From RPQJ01 sp963762315 (GTDB lineage Bacteria; Pseudomonadota; Gammaproteobacteria; Steroidobacterales; Steroidobacteraceae), in contig CAVXKO010000005.1 of the NCBI GenBank assembly GCA_963762315.1, positions 372,001 to 436,000 of the forward strand: a stretch of 64,000 bases of DNA. The letters are read 5' to 3'. Of the stretch, positions 18,405-26,783 are shown piece after piece. Both the position numbers and the translations under genes were made by a program. A model generated the notes under the pieces. That model had not been told where the DNA came from. It saw nothing but the letters and a program-made list of their open reading frames with translations, and made no database searches. Within the stretch, counting starts at the first letter, position 1, and the number at the start of each line of letters is the position of its first letter.

Positions 18405-20315
18405 TTACAGCGCTGAGCTGATGACGCCCGCCTTGCGCAGCGCCTCGACGATCTGCACGGCGGCCTGTTCCGGCGTGGCCTGGGTCGTGTCGAGGTAGAT
18501 CTCCGGGTGCTCCGGCGGCTCGTACGGCGAGTCGATGCCGGTGAAGTTCTTCAGCTCGCCCCGGCGCGCCTTCTTGTACAGGCCCTTCACGTCGCGCTCC
18601 TCGGCCACCGCGAGCGGCGTGTCGACGTGCACCTCGAAGAATTCGCCCGCCTCGACCAGGCCGCGCGCCATGCGCCGTTCGGCGCGGAACGGCGAGATGA
18701 ACGACACCAGCACGATCAGGCCGGCGTCCACCATCAGCCGCGAGACTTCGCCCACGCGCCGGATGTTCTCGACGCGGTCGGCGTCGGTGAAACCGAGGTC
18801 GCGGTTGAGGCCGTGGCGCACGTTGTCGCCGTCGAGCAGGTAGGTGTGCTTGCCGAGCGCCAGCAGCTGCTTCTCGACCAGGTTCGCGATCGTCGACTTG
18901 CCCGCACCCGAGAGTCCCGTGAACCACAGGACCGCGGGCTTCTGGTGCTTGGCCTCGGCGCGCGAGCGCTTGTTCACGTCGAGCGCCTGCCAGTGGATGT
19001 TCTGCGAGCGGCGCAGCGCGAAGTGAATGAGGCCCGCGCCGACCGTCGCATTGGTCAGGCGATCGATGAGGATGAACGAGCCCGTGTAGCGGTTCTCGTC
19101 GTAAGGGTCGAACGCAATCGGCTGGTCGAGCGAGATGTTGCAGATGCCGATCTCGTTCAGATCGAGCTTCTTCGCCGCCAGGTGCTCCATCGTGTTGACG
19201 TTCACCTTGTACTTCGGCTCGGTAACCGTGGCGGTGACCTGCTTGGTACCGATCTTCAGCCACAGTGGGCGCCCGGGGAGCATCGGCTCGGCAGCCATCC
19301 AGATGAGGGTCGCCTCGAACTGGTCGGCCACGCCCGGCAGCGCCTCCGGCCTGGCGATGACGTCGCCGCGGCTGATGTCGACCTCGTCGGCGAGCGTCAG
19401 CGTGATCGCCTGTCCGGCGACGGCATGGTCGAGATCGCCGTCCATGGTGACGATGCGAGTGACTTTGCTTTCACGCCCGGAGGGCAGGACGCGGATCTTG
19501 TCGCCCTTGCGAATCGTGCCGCTCGCGATGGTGCCCGCGAACCCGCGGAAGTCGAGGTTCGGGCGGTTCACCCATTGCACGGGAAGCCGGAACGGCTGGC
19601 CCTGCGCGAGATCGTCGATCTCGACCGTCTCGAGCCAGGCCATGAGGATCGGGCCGTGGTACCACGGCGTGTGATCGCTCGGCGACGTGATGTTGTCGCC
19701 CTTGAGGCCCGAGACGGGGATGGCGACGATGTCCTTCAGGCCGATGCGCTCGGCGAACGCGGTGTACTCCGCGACGATGCGATCGAAGATGTCCTTCGAG
19801 TAATCGACCAGGTCCATCTTGTTGATCGCCAGCACCACCTTGCGGATGCCGAGCAGGGACACGAGGTAGCTGTGGCGGCGCGTCTGCACGAGCACGCCCT
19901 TGCGCGCGTCGATCAGGATCACGGCGAGGTCGGCCGTCGAGGCGCCCGTCACCATGTTGCGCGTGTACTGCTCGTGTCCCGGCGTGTCCGCGACGATGAA
20001 CTTGCGCTTGTCGGTCGAGAAGAAGCGGTAGGCCACGTCGATGGTGATGCCCTGCTCGCGCTCGGCGGCGAGTCCGTCTACGAGCAGCGCGAAGTCGATG
20101 TCCCCGCCCTGCGTGCCGACTTTCTTCGAGTCGGCTTCGAGCGCGGCCAGCTGGTCCTCGAAGATCATCTTCGAGTCGTACAGCAAACGGCCGATCAGCG
20201 TGCTCTTGCCGTCGTCCACGCTGCCGCACGTGATGAAGCGCAGCAGGCTCTTGTGCTCGTGCTGGTGCAGGTACGCCTCGATGTCCTGGGCGATCAGGTC
20301 GCTGACGTGTGCCAT
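18405..20315 (-). CDS. cysNC: Bifunctional sulfate adenylyltransferase subunit 1 / adenylylsulfate kinase
   Basis: GTPase subunit of ATP sulfurylase fused to APS kinase; makes APS and then PAPS in sulfate assimilation. 636 residues from the ATG at 20315. N-terminal EF-Tu-like GTPase: GSVDDGKSTLIGRLLYDSK (P-loop), DTPGHEQYTRNM and NKMD; then two barrel domains. The C-terminal APS kinase domain begins around residue 440 with GLSGAGKSTIANLVEKQL and contains LDGDNVRHGLNRDLGF. Its start overlaps the cysD stop (TGATG), so the two are translationally coupled. CysH, I, J and G are not in the window. Confidence 0.96.
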   Translation of the reverse strand: MAHVSDLIAQDIEAYLHQHEHKSLLRFITCGSVDDGKSTLIGRLLYDSKMIFEDQLAALEADSKKVGTQGGDIDFALLVDGLAAEREQGITIDVAYRFFSTDKRKFIVADTPGHEQYTRNMVTGASTADLAVILIDARKGVLVQTRRHSYLVSLLGIRKVVLAINKMDLVDYSKDIFDRIVAEYTAFAERIGLKDIVAIPVSGLKGDNITSPSDHTPWYHGPILMAWLETVEIDDLAQGQPFRLPVQWVNRPNLDFRGFAGTIASGTIRKGDKIRVLPSGRESKVTRIVTMDGDLDHAVAGQAITLTLADEVDISRGDVIARPEALPGVADQFEATLIWMAAEPMLPGRPLWLKIGTKQVTATVTEPKYKVNVNTMEHLAAKKLDLNEIGICNISLDQPIAFDPYDENRYTGSFILIDRLTNATVGAGLIHFALRRSQNIHWQALDVNKRSRAEAKHQKPAVLWFTGLSGAGKSTIANLVEKQLLALGKHTYLLDGDNVRHGLNRDLGFTDADRVENIRRVGEVSRLMVDAGLIVLVSFISPFRAERRMARGLVEAGEFFEVHVDTPLAVAEERDVKGLYKKARRGELKNFTGIDSPYEPPEHPEIYLDTTQATPEQAAVQIVEALRKAGVISSAL

Positions 20316-21247
20316 CAGAAGTACCCCTCCTGCTTCTTCTTCTCCATCGACGCCGACTGGTCGTGGTCGATGACGCGTCCCTGCCGCTCCGACGTGGTCG
20401 TGAGCAGCATTTCCTGGATGATCGCGGTGAGCGTGTCGGCCTCGCTCTCGATGGCGCCCGTGAGCGGGTAGCACCCGAGCGTGCGGAAGCGCACCTTCTT
20501 CATCATCGGCTTCTCGCCGGGCCGGAGCGGCATGCGGTCGTCGTCCACCATGATCAGCGTGCCGTCGCGATCGACGACCGGGCGCTCCGCGGCGAAGTAG
20601 AGCGGCACGATCGGGATGTCGTTCAGGTAGATGTATTGCCAGATGTCGAGCTCGGTCCAGTTCGACATCGGGAACACACGGATCGATTCGCCCTTGTGCC
20701 TGCGGGCGTTGTAGAGGTTCCACAGCTCGGGGCGCTGGTTCTTCGGATCCCAGCGGTGCTGTTCGCTGCGGAACGAGAAAATGCGCTCTTTCGCGCGGCT
20801 CTTTTCCTCGTCGCGTCGCGCGCCGCCGAAGGCCGCGTCGAATCCATGGAGATCGAGCGCCTGCTTCAGCGCCTGCGTCTTCATGATGTCGGTGTGGATC
20901 GCCGAGCCGTGCGTGAACGGGTTGACGCCCTGCGCGAGGCCCTCGGGATTGGTGTACGTGAGAAGCTCGAGCCCGTACTTCTTCGTGATGCTCTCGCGCA
21001 GCTCGTACATCGCACGGAATTTCCACTTCGTGTCGACGTGCAGCAGCGGGAACGGCGGCGCCGCCGGATGGAACGCCTTCAATGCGACGTGCAGCATCGC
21101 GGCGCTGTCCTTGCCGATCGAGTACAGCATCACCGGCTTTTCGCACTCGGCCACCACCTCGCGCATGATGTGGATGCTCTCGGCCTCCAGGCGCTGCAGG
21201 TGGGTCAGCCTTTCAGGGGTCACGAGGTTCTTTTCGGTCTTCGGCAT
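20315..21247 (-). CDS. cysD: Sulfate adenylyltransferase subunit 2
   Basis: Catalytic subunit of ATP sulfurylase, forming APS from ATP and sulfate. 310 residues starting MPKTEKNLVTPERLTHLQRL. The PP-loop ATP-binding motif is SIGKDSAAML (about residues 43-52), and the family segments FPMSNWTELDIWQYI and RTLGCYPLTG are present. Length agrees with E. coli CysD (302). First of a two-gene unit with cysNC. Confidence 0.96.
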   Translation of the reverse strand: MPKTEKNLVTPERLTHLQRLEAESIHIMREVVAECEKPVMLYSIGKDSAAMLHVALKAFHPAAPPFPLLHVDTKWKFRAMYELRESITKKYGLELLTYTNPEGLAQGVNPFTHGSAIHTDIMKTQALKQALDLHGFDAAFGGARRDEEKSRAKERIFSFRSEQHRWDPKNQRPELWNLYNARRHKGESIRVFPMSNWTELDIWQYIYLNDIPIVPLYFAAERPVVDRDGTLIMVDDDRMPLRPGEKPMMKKVRFRTLGCYPLTGAIESEADTLTAIIQEMLLTTTSERQGRVIDHDQSASMEKKKQEGYF

Positions 21248-21264
21248 GATGGAACGGTCCCGGT

Positions 21265-21327
21265 TCAGGCGATCTTCACCAGCGTGCGGCCGGTGCGGTG
21301 AATGCGATACGCGCGGAAGGGTTGCAT
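21265..21327 (-). CDS. Possible 20-residue leader peptide ahead of cysD
   Basis: A short open frame, MQPFRAYRIHRTGRTLVKIA, preceded by a purine-rich AGGA stretch and ending 17 nt before cysD. It could be a leader peptide for cysD-cysNC or the decayed N-terminus of another gene. No database family can be assigned by eye. Confidence 0.3.
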   Translation of the reverse strand: MQPFRAYRIHRTGRTLVKIA

Positions 21328-21341
21328 GGGAGGTCCTGGGG

Positions 21342-21382
21342 ATAGGCTATAGGCTATAGGCTATAGGCTATAGGCTATAGGC
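21342..21382. repeat. Heptamer tandem repeat (ATAGGCT)n
   Basis: Five perfect ATAGGCT units (21342-21376) plus a partial sixth. About 30 bp further on, AGCCTAT (21413-21419) and GGCCTATGGCC give inverted partial copies that run into the 3' end of the MBL-fold gene. The unit is partly self-complementary, so slipped hairpins are likely. Upstream of cysD. Confidence 0.9.
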
Positions 21383-21429
21383 AAGAAGAAGGTGTGCTGC
21401 GGTTCGGCCCATAGCCTATCGCCTTTGGC

Positions 21430-22402
21430 CTATGGCCTCTTGTCCAGCCAGACTTCGAGGCCGGACGGTGTTGAGGCGCACGTCGTCGTCGAGGAGCGCG
21501 TGGCGCTTCGCAAGGTCGCCGGCATAGCCGTGCGCATCGAGCCGCGCGCTGAAGTACCGGAACATGTCTTCCTCGATGCGGCGCCGTCGATCGGGCGCCG
21601 ACGCGTGCTGCCGTGCGATCTGCACCAGCTCGACGATGTTCGCGTGCAGGTCCGCGCCGAGGCGCTCGATCGCGTCCACCGGCCCGAAGTGCGTCTGGAA
21701 GATCCGCTTCGGCTGGTACGAGAGCAGGCGATCGAGCGTCGCGTGCATCGCATCCGGATCGAACTGCACGGGCGTGGTGGTCGGCAGCATGAACGGGCCG
21801 GCCGCCGTGTCAAATTCGCGGTAACAGATGCCGAAATTGTCGCCGCTGTAGATTTCGTCGTGGTCGAGGTCGATGGGGCAATGGTGGTGCTTCGCGTGCC
21901 CGGGCGCGTCGATGAACTCGAACGTGCGGCGGCCGAGCGTCAGGCGCGCGCCGTCTTTCACGGTGATGACGCGTTCGGCGGGGATCGGGATCAACTCGCC
22001 GTACAGCTGCTTGAAGGCCTGCTCGCCGTACACCTCGATCGAACCCGCGATGAGCTTCGCCGGATCGATCAGGTGCGGCGCGCCCCGTGGGTGCAGCACG
22101 GCCTTGGCATTGGGCAGCGCCTGCATCAGCTGGCCCGCGCCACCCGCGTGGTCGAGATGCACGTGGGTGAGGAACAGGTAGTCCACCTGGTCCCGGCCGA
22201 CGCCCAGTTCGTCCAGCGCACCGAGCAGGCGCGGCGCCGCAGGCCCCGGTCCGGTATCGATGAAGGCCGCCCGCCCGTGATCGACCACGAGGTGGCTGCC
22301 GGCCAGTCCCGGACGCACGTACAGCGTGTCGATCAGGTACACCCCGTTGCCCTGAGGCTGGGCGAGTCGCGCACCGGCGGCGGTGGGGGCTGCTGCGTTC
22401 AT
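21430..22402 (-). CDS. Metallo-beta-lactamase-fold hydrolase, 3' end shifted by one base
   Basis: A roughly 323-residue MBL-superfamily protein, starting MNAAAPTAAGARLAQPQG. The zinc-binding signature THVHLDHAGG (about residues 79-88), FIDTGPGPAA, DAPGHAKHHH and a late QTHFGPVD support hydrolase activity; the substrate is unknown. The direct reading ends at 21416 inside repeat DNA (RSLAGQEAIGQRR). Skipping one base in the GG runs at 21463-21468 gives LNTVGLEVWLDKRP and a TAG at 21430-21432. Many MBL relatives end in a similar GL-VWL segment, so I prefer that end. Orientation is as cysD, with repeats in between. Confidence 0.82.
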
Positions 22403-22467
22403 GCGAAAGGGTCGAGCGCTGTCTGGCGGGGCAGACTAGGTTGATGGGGGTTGCCCCCGAAAACAAG

Positions 22468-22490
22468 AAGGCCGGGACGAACCCGGCCTT
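22468..22490 (-). terminator. Hairpin terminator of the cytochrome c4 gene
   Basis: AAGGCCGGG and CCCGGCCTT form a perfect 9-bp stem around a 5-nt loop, followed on the minus strand by CTTGTTTTC. It lies 30 bp beyond the stop of the cytochrome c4 gene. Confidence 0.75.
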
Positions 22491-22519
22491 CCTGGCATGT
22501 GCTTATGCCGGCTCCCGGT

Positions 22520-23149
22520 TCAGAAGCCCGGGCACTTGCCGTTCTTGCGGGTCTCGTTCGTGGCGCACAGGCCCGGGCGCTGGCTCGAGTAATACCGGGC
22601 CAGCTCGACGATGTCCTGGTCGGTGAGCGCCGCCGCCATGCCCGCCATGATGGCGTTCTTGCGCACGCCGGTCTTGTACGAGTGCAGCGCCTGGCTGATG
22701 TAGTCCTCGTGCTGGCCTGCAAGGTTCGGGTACTCGGGGAGAATGCCGACGCCGTCGTTGCCGTGGCAGGCGACGCAGGTCTGGCCGGCTTTCGGCGCGG
22801 TGCCGACCGCCTTGCCGGTGGGCTTCGCTTCCTGGCCGGACAACGCCGCAGCGACATCCTGCATGTCCTTCTCGGACATCGTCACCGCATGCGCGTGCAT
22901 GGTGGCGTGGTTGCGATCCTGGCTCGCGTACTCCTTGAGCGCGGCTACCATGTATGCGTGGTGCTGCCCGCCGAGCTTCGGCACGTGGTACACGGGATAG
23001 GCGTTCTGGTAGTTCGGGATGCCGTGGCAGCCATGGCAGGTGTACGCCAGCTTGGCGCCACGCGCTGCATCCGCCGCCGAGGCGACGCCGGGCGCGGCCA
23101 GCGCCGCGATGGTCAGGCTCAGTGCGAGCCAGGCCGATCTGAAAGTCAT
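22520..23149 (-). CDS. Cytochrome c4, dihaem
   Basis: Periplasmic electron carrier that typically donates to cbb3 or other terminal oxidases. The 209-residue precursor has a Sec signal peptide (LALSLTIAALAAPGVASA) and two class I haem motifs: CHGCH at residues 38-42 and CVACH at 125-129, each followed by its own domain with a Met ligand (TMSEKDMQ; AGMAAALTDQD). The internal duplication is typical of c4. A GGAG ribosome site precedes the ATG at 23149, and a hairpin terminator follows the stop, so it is a single-gene unit. Confidence 0.93.
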   Translation of the reverse strand: MTFRSAWLALSLTIAALAAPGVASAADAARGAKLAYTCHGCHGIPNYQNAYPVYHVPKLGGQHHAYMVAALKEYASQDRNHATMHAHAVTMSEKDMQDVAAALSGQEAKPTGKAVGTAPKAGQTCVACHGNDGVGILPEYPNLAGQHEDYISQALHSYKTGVRKNAIMAGMAAALTDQDIVELARYYSSQRPGLCATNETRKNGKCPGF

Positions 23150-23320
23150 TTCGTACTCCGTCCGGGTCTAGCTCGGCCTGCCTGCGGCCGAGGGTCGGGC
23201 ATGTTAATCAAAAGCGTTTCGGGAGTCGAATGGGCCAGATTCCACGGACCCACGGCACCGGTCCCGCTGTCATAGACTCCATGGCAACGCGTCGTGGCCT
23301 TGAACCGCAGGGGAATTCCG

Positions 23321-24064
23321 ATGACATCGATCCAGGGATTGCGATTGGGCGGGCGGCTGGCCGGGCTCGTGGCGCTCACTGCCTTGTCTGGACAAGCTTG
23401 GGCCGACGGGGCCCCACTGCGAACCGTGGCAGTGACCGGCTCGGGTGAGGTCTCGGCGAGCCCGGACATGGCGCGGGTGACCCTGGGCATCGAGTCGCGC
23501 AAGCCGACGATGGCCGAGGCGCGCTCGGAGGTCTCGGCGACGGTGGACCGGGTGCTCGCCCTCACCCGCAGTCTCAAGATCGACCCGAAACTGGTCGACT
23601 CGACGCGTCTCCAGGTCTCGCCCGATTACGCCTGGAACGAAAAGGACCGCAAGCAGGTCCTGCAGGGCTACGTGGTGGGCCGGCAGATCGAGGTCACGGT
23701 GAAGGACCTTGACCAGCTCGGCCCGCTGCTCGAGAAGGCGGTGGACGCGGGCGTGAACCAGGTAGGCGACCCGCAGCTCGACTCGAGCCGGCGCAAGGAG
23801 CTCGAACGCGAAGCGATGGTCCGGGCGGTGCAGGACGCGAAGCTGAACGCCGAGACGCTCGCGACGGCGGCGGGCGCAAAGCTCGGCGCGGTGCGCACGT
23901 TGAACGGGCAGTCGAATGCCATGCCGATGCCGATGTACCGGAGTCGGCCCGTCGCCATGGCCGCGGATGTCGCAGGCGCGCCGCCCGCCGAGACCTACCA
24001 GGCGGCCGAGATGAAATTCACGGCCAACGTCAGTGCGGAGTACGACCTGGCCGCGGGTCCATAA
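23321..24064 (+). CDS. SIMPL-domain periplasmic protein
   Basis: A 247-residue exported protein of the SIMPL (DUF541, YggE/BP26) family, whose members form oligomeric periplasmic rings and are linked to stress resistance without a known reaction. The start at 23321 (MTSIQGLRLGGRLAGLVALT) gives a signal peptide ending near QAWADG. Family features: VAVTGSGEVSASPDMARVTLGIE, a YVVGRQIEVTVKDLDQLGPLL segment and EREAMVRAVQDAKLNAETLA. Divergent from cytochrome c4 and convergent with glutathione peroxidase; an AT-rich stem-loop lies beyond its stop. Confidence 0.88.
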   Translation: MTSIQGLRLGGRLAGLVALTALSGQAWADGAPLRTVAVTGSGEVSASPDMARVTLGIESRKPTMAEARSEVSATVDRVLALTRSLKIDPKLVDSTRLQVSPDYAWNEKDRKQVLQGYVVGRQIEVTVKDLDQLGPLLEKAVDAGVNQVGDPQLDSSRRKELEREAMVRAVQDAKLNAETLATAAGAKLGAVRTLNGQSNAMPMPMYRSRPVAMAADVAGAPPAETYQAAEMKFTANVSAEYDLAAGP

Positions 24065-24089
24065 GGCCTGACGATTATTTAAATTAAAT

Positions 24090-24131
24090 AGTTAATCAGC
24101 CTGCATGGATAAATATTCGCGCTGATTAACT
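24090..24131. repeat. AT-rich stem-loop between convergent genes
   Basis: AGTTAATCAGC (24090-24100) and GCTGATTAACT (24121-24131) are perfect 11-bp inverted repeats with a 20-bp loop, inside an AT-rich island (about 24071-24140). Placed between the stops of the SIMPL and glutathione peroxidase genes, it could act as a bidirectional terminator, though it lacks a GC-rich stem. Confidence 0.6.
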
Positions 24132-24142
24132 TATTTTTCTGA

Positions 24143-24622
24143 CTAACACACTTCGGCCAGGTCGGCCATCAATCCGCTGTCCGTAGGTTTGGTGCCGGAC
24201 GGGTAGCGCTGCAGCACCTGGCCGTCCCGGCCGACCAGGAACTTCTCGAAGTTCCAGTGAATATCACCCTTCTCCCCGGGCCCCGACTGGGTCAGCCACG
24301 CGTAGAGCGGATGGCGTCCCGGGCCGTTCACCTCGAGCTTGGCCGACAGCGGGAAGGTCACGCCGTAGCGCGTCAAGCAGAAGTCCTTGATCTCGGTTTC
24401 GGTACCCGGCTCCTGCGCCCCGAACTGGTTGCAGGGGAACCCGACCACTGCGAACCCCTGATCCGCCGTCTCCTCGTGCAGCTGCTGGAGTCCGGCGTAC
24501 TGGGGCGTGTAACCACAGCGGCTGGCCACGTTCACCGCGAGGATCACCTTGCCCCGCAGCGGGCCGAGCAGGTCGGGCTCGCCGTCGATCCCGCCGACCT
24601 TGAACTCGAAGAAGTTGGGCAT
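24143..24622 (-). CDS. Glutathione peroxidase (Cys type)
   Basis: Thiol peroxidase reducing hydroperoxides; bacterial Cys-type members often use thioredoxin rather than glutathione. 159 residues starting MPNFFEFKVGGIDGEPDLLG. The peroxidatic residue is Cys36 in NVASRCGYTPQY, with the partners Gln in GFPCNQFGAQEPG and Trp in DIHWNFEKFLV. Length and motifs are complete. Preceded by a CCTCTCCCGC repeat and convergent with the SIMPL gene. Confidence 0.94.
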   Translation of the reverse strand: MPNFFEFKVGGIDGEPDLLGPLRGKVILAVNVASRCGYTPQYAGLQQLHEETADQGFAVVGFPCNQFGAQEPGTETEIKDFCLTRYGVTFPLSAKLEVNGPGRHPLYAWLTQSGPGEKGDIHWNFEKFLVGRDGQVLQRYPSGTKPTDSGLMADLAEVC

Positions 24623-24685
24623 GGGCGCGGCTCCTGGTGGGTGATCAGGAGTTCGGCCCGCGCACGCGAACTAGATTCATCTAAG

Positions 24686-24730
24686 CCCTCACCCGCGCTT
24701 CGCGCGACCTCTCCCGCAAGCGGGAGAGGT
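24686..24730. repeat. CCTCTCCCGC hairpin repeat
   Basis: CCCTCACCCGCGCTTCGCGC followed by ACCTCTCCCGC aa GCGGGAGAGGT. One unit, just downstream of the NfeD-like gene, whose stop lies 7 bp away. Confidence 0.8.
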
Positions 24731-24736
24731 GGGAGG

Positions 24737-25024
24737 TTAAGAGGGCAGGCGGTCGACGATCAGGGTGCTGCCGTCGACGCCGGTGACGCGCACGCGCGCG
24801 CCGGCCGGCACGTTCGGACCGCGCAGGCGCCACTGGCGGGCGCCCAGCTTCACGCGACCGGAACCGTCCTCGATGCCGTCGGGCAGGGTGACGACCTGGC
24901 CGATGTAACGCTCGCCGGCCCGGTGGGGAGCCATCGGGCTTTCCATGTCGGCACGCTGCACGCGGTACTCGCGCCAGAACCAGAGGCCAAAAGCAGACGC
25001 CGCGAATACGACAAACCAGGTCAT
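24737..25024 (-). CDS. Short NfeD-like membrane protein
   Basis: A 95-residue protein with one N-terminal membrane helix (MTWFVVFAASAFGLWFW) and a small beta-rich domain: GQVVTLPDGIEDGSGRVKLG then ARVRVTGVDGSTLIVDRL. This matches the C-terminal OB-fold domain of NfeD proteins, which partner SPFH/stomatin proteins at membranes. Usual NfeD proteins have several more membrane helices (about 140-150 residues), and no SPFH gene is next to it. Either a compact variant or a remnant. Confidence 0.7.
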   Translation of the reverse strand: MTWFVVFAASAFGLWFWREYRVQRADMESPMAPHRAGERYIGQVVTLPDGIEDGSGRVKLGARQWRLRGPNVPAGARVRVTGVDGSTLIVDRLPS

Positions 25025-25120
25025 GAGAGTACTGCGCTCGAGGGGGCCTTATGTTGGCAAGGGCGGTGTCCGGAGCTCAACTCGGCAGCCGGTGCAACGG
25101 CAGGAACTGTGATGCAGCCC

Positions 25121-26779
25121 TCACCTCACCGGGCCGAATCGGAGGTCCTTGCTGTACTGGACGTTCATGACGTTGTCGGTCCAGCCCAGGACACCCGGTT
25201 TCACGAGGTGCTTGTTCACGTAGAAGTAGATCGGCAGCAACGGGTGATCCAGGAGCATCACGCGCTCGGCTTCCTCCAGGATCGCCCGGCGCTTGGCGGG
25301 ATCGGCCTCGCGGATCGCGTCGGCGAGCAGCGCGTCGTAGCGGGGGTTCGAATACCCGGTGAGGTTGATGCCGAAGTCGCTCTGCAGCAGCTGCGCGAAA
25401 CTGTAGGCGTCGTTGAAATCGCCGACCCAGCTCGAGCGGAAGACCTGCGTGTCCTTGCGGGCCTGGACGCTCTGCAGCAGTGCGCGGAATTCCTCGGCGT
25501 ACAGCGACGTCTCGACGCCCAGCGCCTCCTTCCACATCGACGCGATCGCCACCGCGAGGCGGTTGTGCACCTCGCCCGAGTTGTAGCGCAGCTCGACCTT
25601 GAGCGGCTTCTCGGCGGAGTAGCCTGCCTTGCGATACAGCGCTCGCGCTTCCTGCACGCGCTGGGCGTACGGCTTGCTCGCATAGTCGAACTGCTGGGCC
25701 GTGTAGTTCGCGACACCGGGCGGCACCCAGCCGTAGGCCGGCTTTTCGCCCACCCCCGTCACCGCGGCGGTGAGCTTCTCCCGGTCGATCACCATGGAGA
25801 GCGCACGCCGCAGGTCCGGATTGTCCTTGAACGGCGGCCGCGTGAGATTGAAACCGTAGTAATAGACGCTCAGCTGCGGCGACACGTGCAGCTCGGCACC
25901 GAGGTTCTGCCTGATCCACGCGAATTGCGGCGGCGGCACGACGTAGCTGACGTCGATCTGCCCGGCGCGGTACTGGCGGAACTCGTCGCCCGGGTCCGCG
26001 ACGTGGACGAACTCCACTTGCTCGATGTGCGTGGCCGCATCGTTCCAGTAGCTGCGATTGCGCTGCAGGACGATCTTCGAGCCGACCACCCAGTCTTCGA
26101 GCACGTAGGCGCCGTTCGAAACCAGCTTGCCCGGCTTCGCATACTCTGCCCCGTTCGCCGCGAGCGAGGGACCGTGTACCGGGAACGTCGGCGGCTGCGC
26201 GACGAGTCCGATCAGGTAGGGCGCCGGATTGGCCAACCGGATCACGACAGTGCGATCGTCCGGCGCGCTGACGCCGAGCTCCTCGGGCTTCTTCTCGCCC
26301 TTGGTGATCGCCGTGGCGTTCAGCACCGGATCGATGAACTGCCCGTAGGGCGACGCGGTGGCCGGCGTCACGAGGCGGCGCATGCCGGCCACGTAATCGG
26401 CAGCCTTCACCGGATCGCCGTTCGACCACTTCAGGCCCGCGCGCAGGTGGAACGTGTACTCCAGCCCGTCCGGCGAGACGGTCCAGGATTCCGCGGCTGC
26501 TGGCACGGCCTGTCCATCGGGGCCGACGGCCGTGAGGCCCTCGAACAGGTCGCGCAGGATGTTGAACGCGCCGTCGGTGCGCGCGAGCTGCGGATCCACG
26601 GTGTCGGGTTCGGGGCCGTTGCCCCGGCGCAGGGTCGTGCGCTCGGCTTGCACGGGCGCAGCGGCGCCTTCTGTCCCGGCCGGTTTCGAGTCGCGACCGC
26701 AGCCGCCGAGCAAGGCGAGGCCGAGCGCGGCGAGTGCGGCCTGCAGGGACACACGCCGGGTGATGGCGAACGAACGCAT
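25121..26779 (-). CDS. Peptide ABC transporter substrate-binding lipoprotein (OppA-like)
   Basis: 552-residue extracytoplasmic solute-binding protein, family 5. The start at 26779 (MRSFAITRRVSLQAALAALG) gives a lipoprotein signal with lipobox LLGG-C. Family motifs: NGPEPDTVDPQLARTDG, an EYTFHLRAGLKWSNGDPVKAADYV segment (positions about 100-125) and GYSNPRYDALL near the C-terminus. It binds oligopeptides for uptake or cell-wall recycling. It starts 4 nt after the mnmG stop, an apparent operon partner, but no OppBCDF permease genes are nearby, so it is an orphan that would need permeases encoded elsewhere. Confidence 0.9.
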   Translation of the reverse strand: MRSFAITRRVSLQAALAALGLALLGGCGRDSKPAGTEGAAAPVQAERTTLRRGNGPEPDTVDPQLARTDGAFNILRDLFEGLTAVGPDGQAVPAAAESWTVSPDGLEYTFHLRAGLKWSNGDPVKAADYVAGMRRLVTPATASPYGQFIDPVLNATAITKGEKKPEELGVSAPDDRTVVIRLANPAPYLIGLVAQPPTFPVHGPSLAANGAEYAKPGKLVSNGAYVLEDWVVGSKIVLQRNRSYWNDAATHIEQVEFVHVADPGDEFRQYRAGQIDVSYVVPPPQFAWIRQNLGAELHVSPQLSVYYYGFNLTRPPFKDNPDLRRALSMVIDREKLTAAVTGVGEKPAYGWVPPGVANYTAQQFDYASKPYAQRVQEARALYRKAGYSAEKPLKVELRYNSGEVHNRLAVAIASMWKEALGVETSLYAEEFRALLQSVQARKDTQVFRSSWVGDFNDAYSFAQLLQSDFGINLTGYSNPRYDALLADAIREADPAKRRAILEEAERVMLLDHPLLPIYFYVNKHLVKPGVLGWTDNVMNVQYSKDLRFGPVR

Positions 26780-26783
26780 GGAT

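Noticed and set aside
20316..21146. Upstream extension of cysNC
   Set aside because: Translates cysD in the wrong frame; the ATG at 20315 gives the normal CysN N-terminus.
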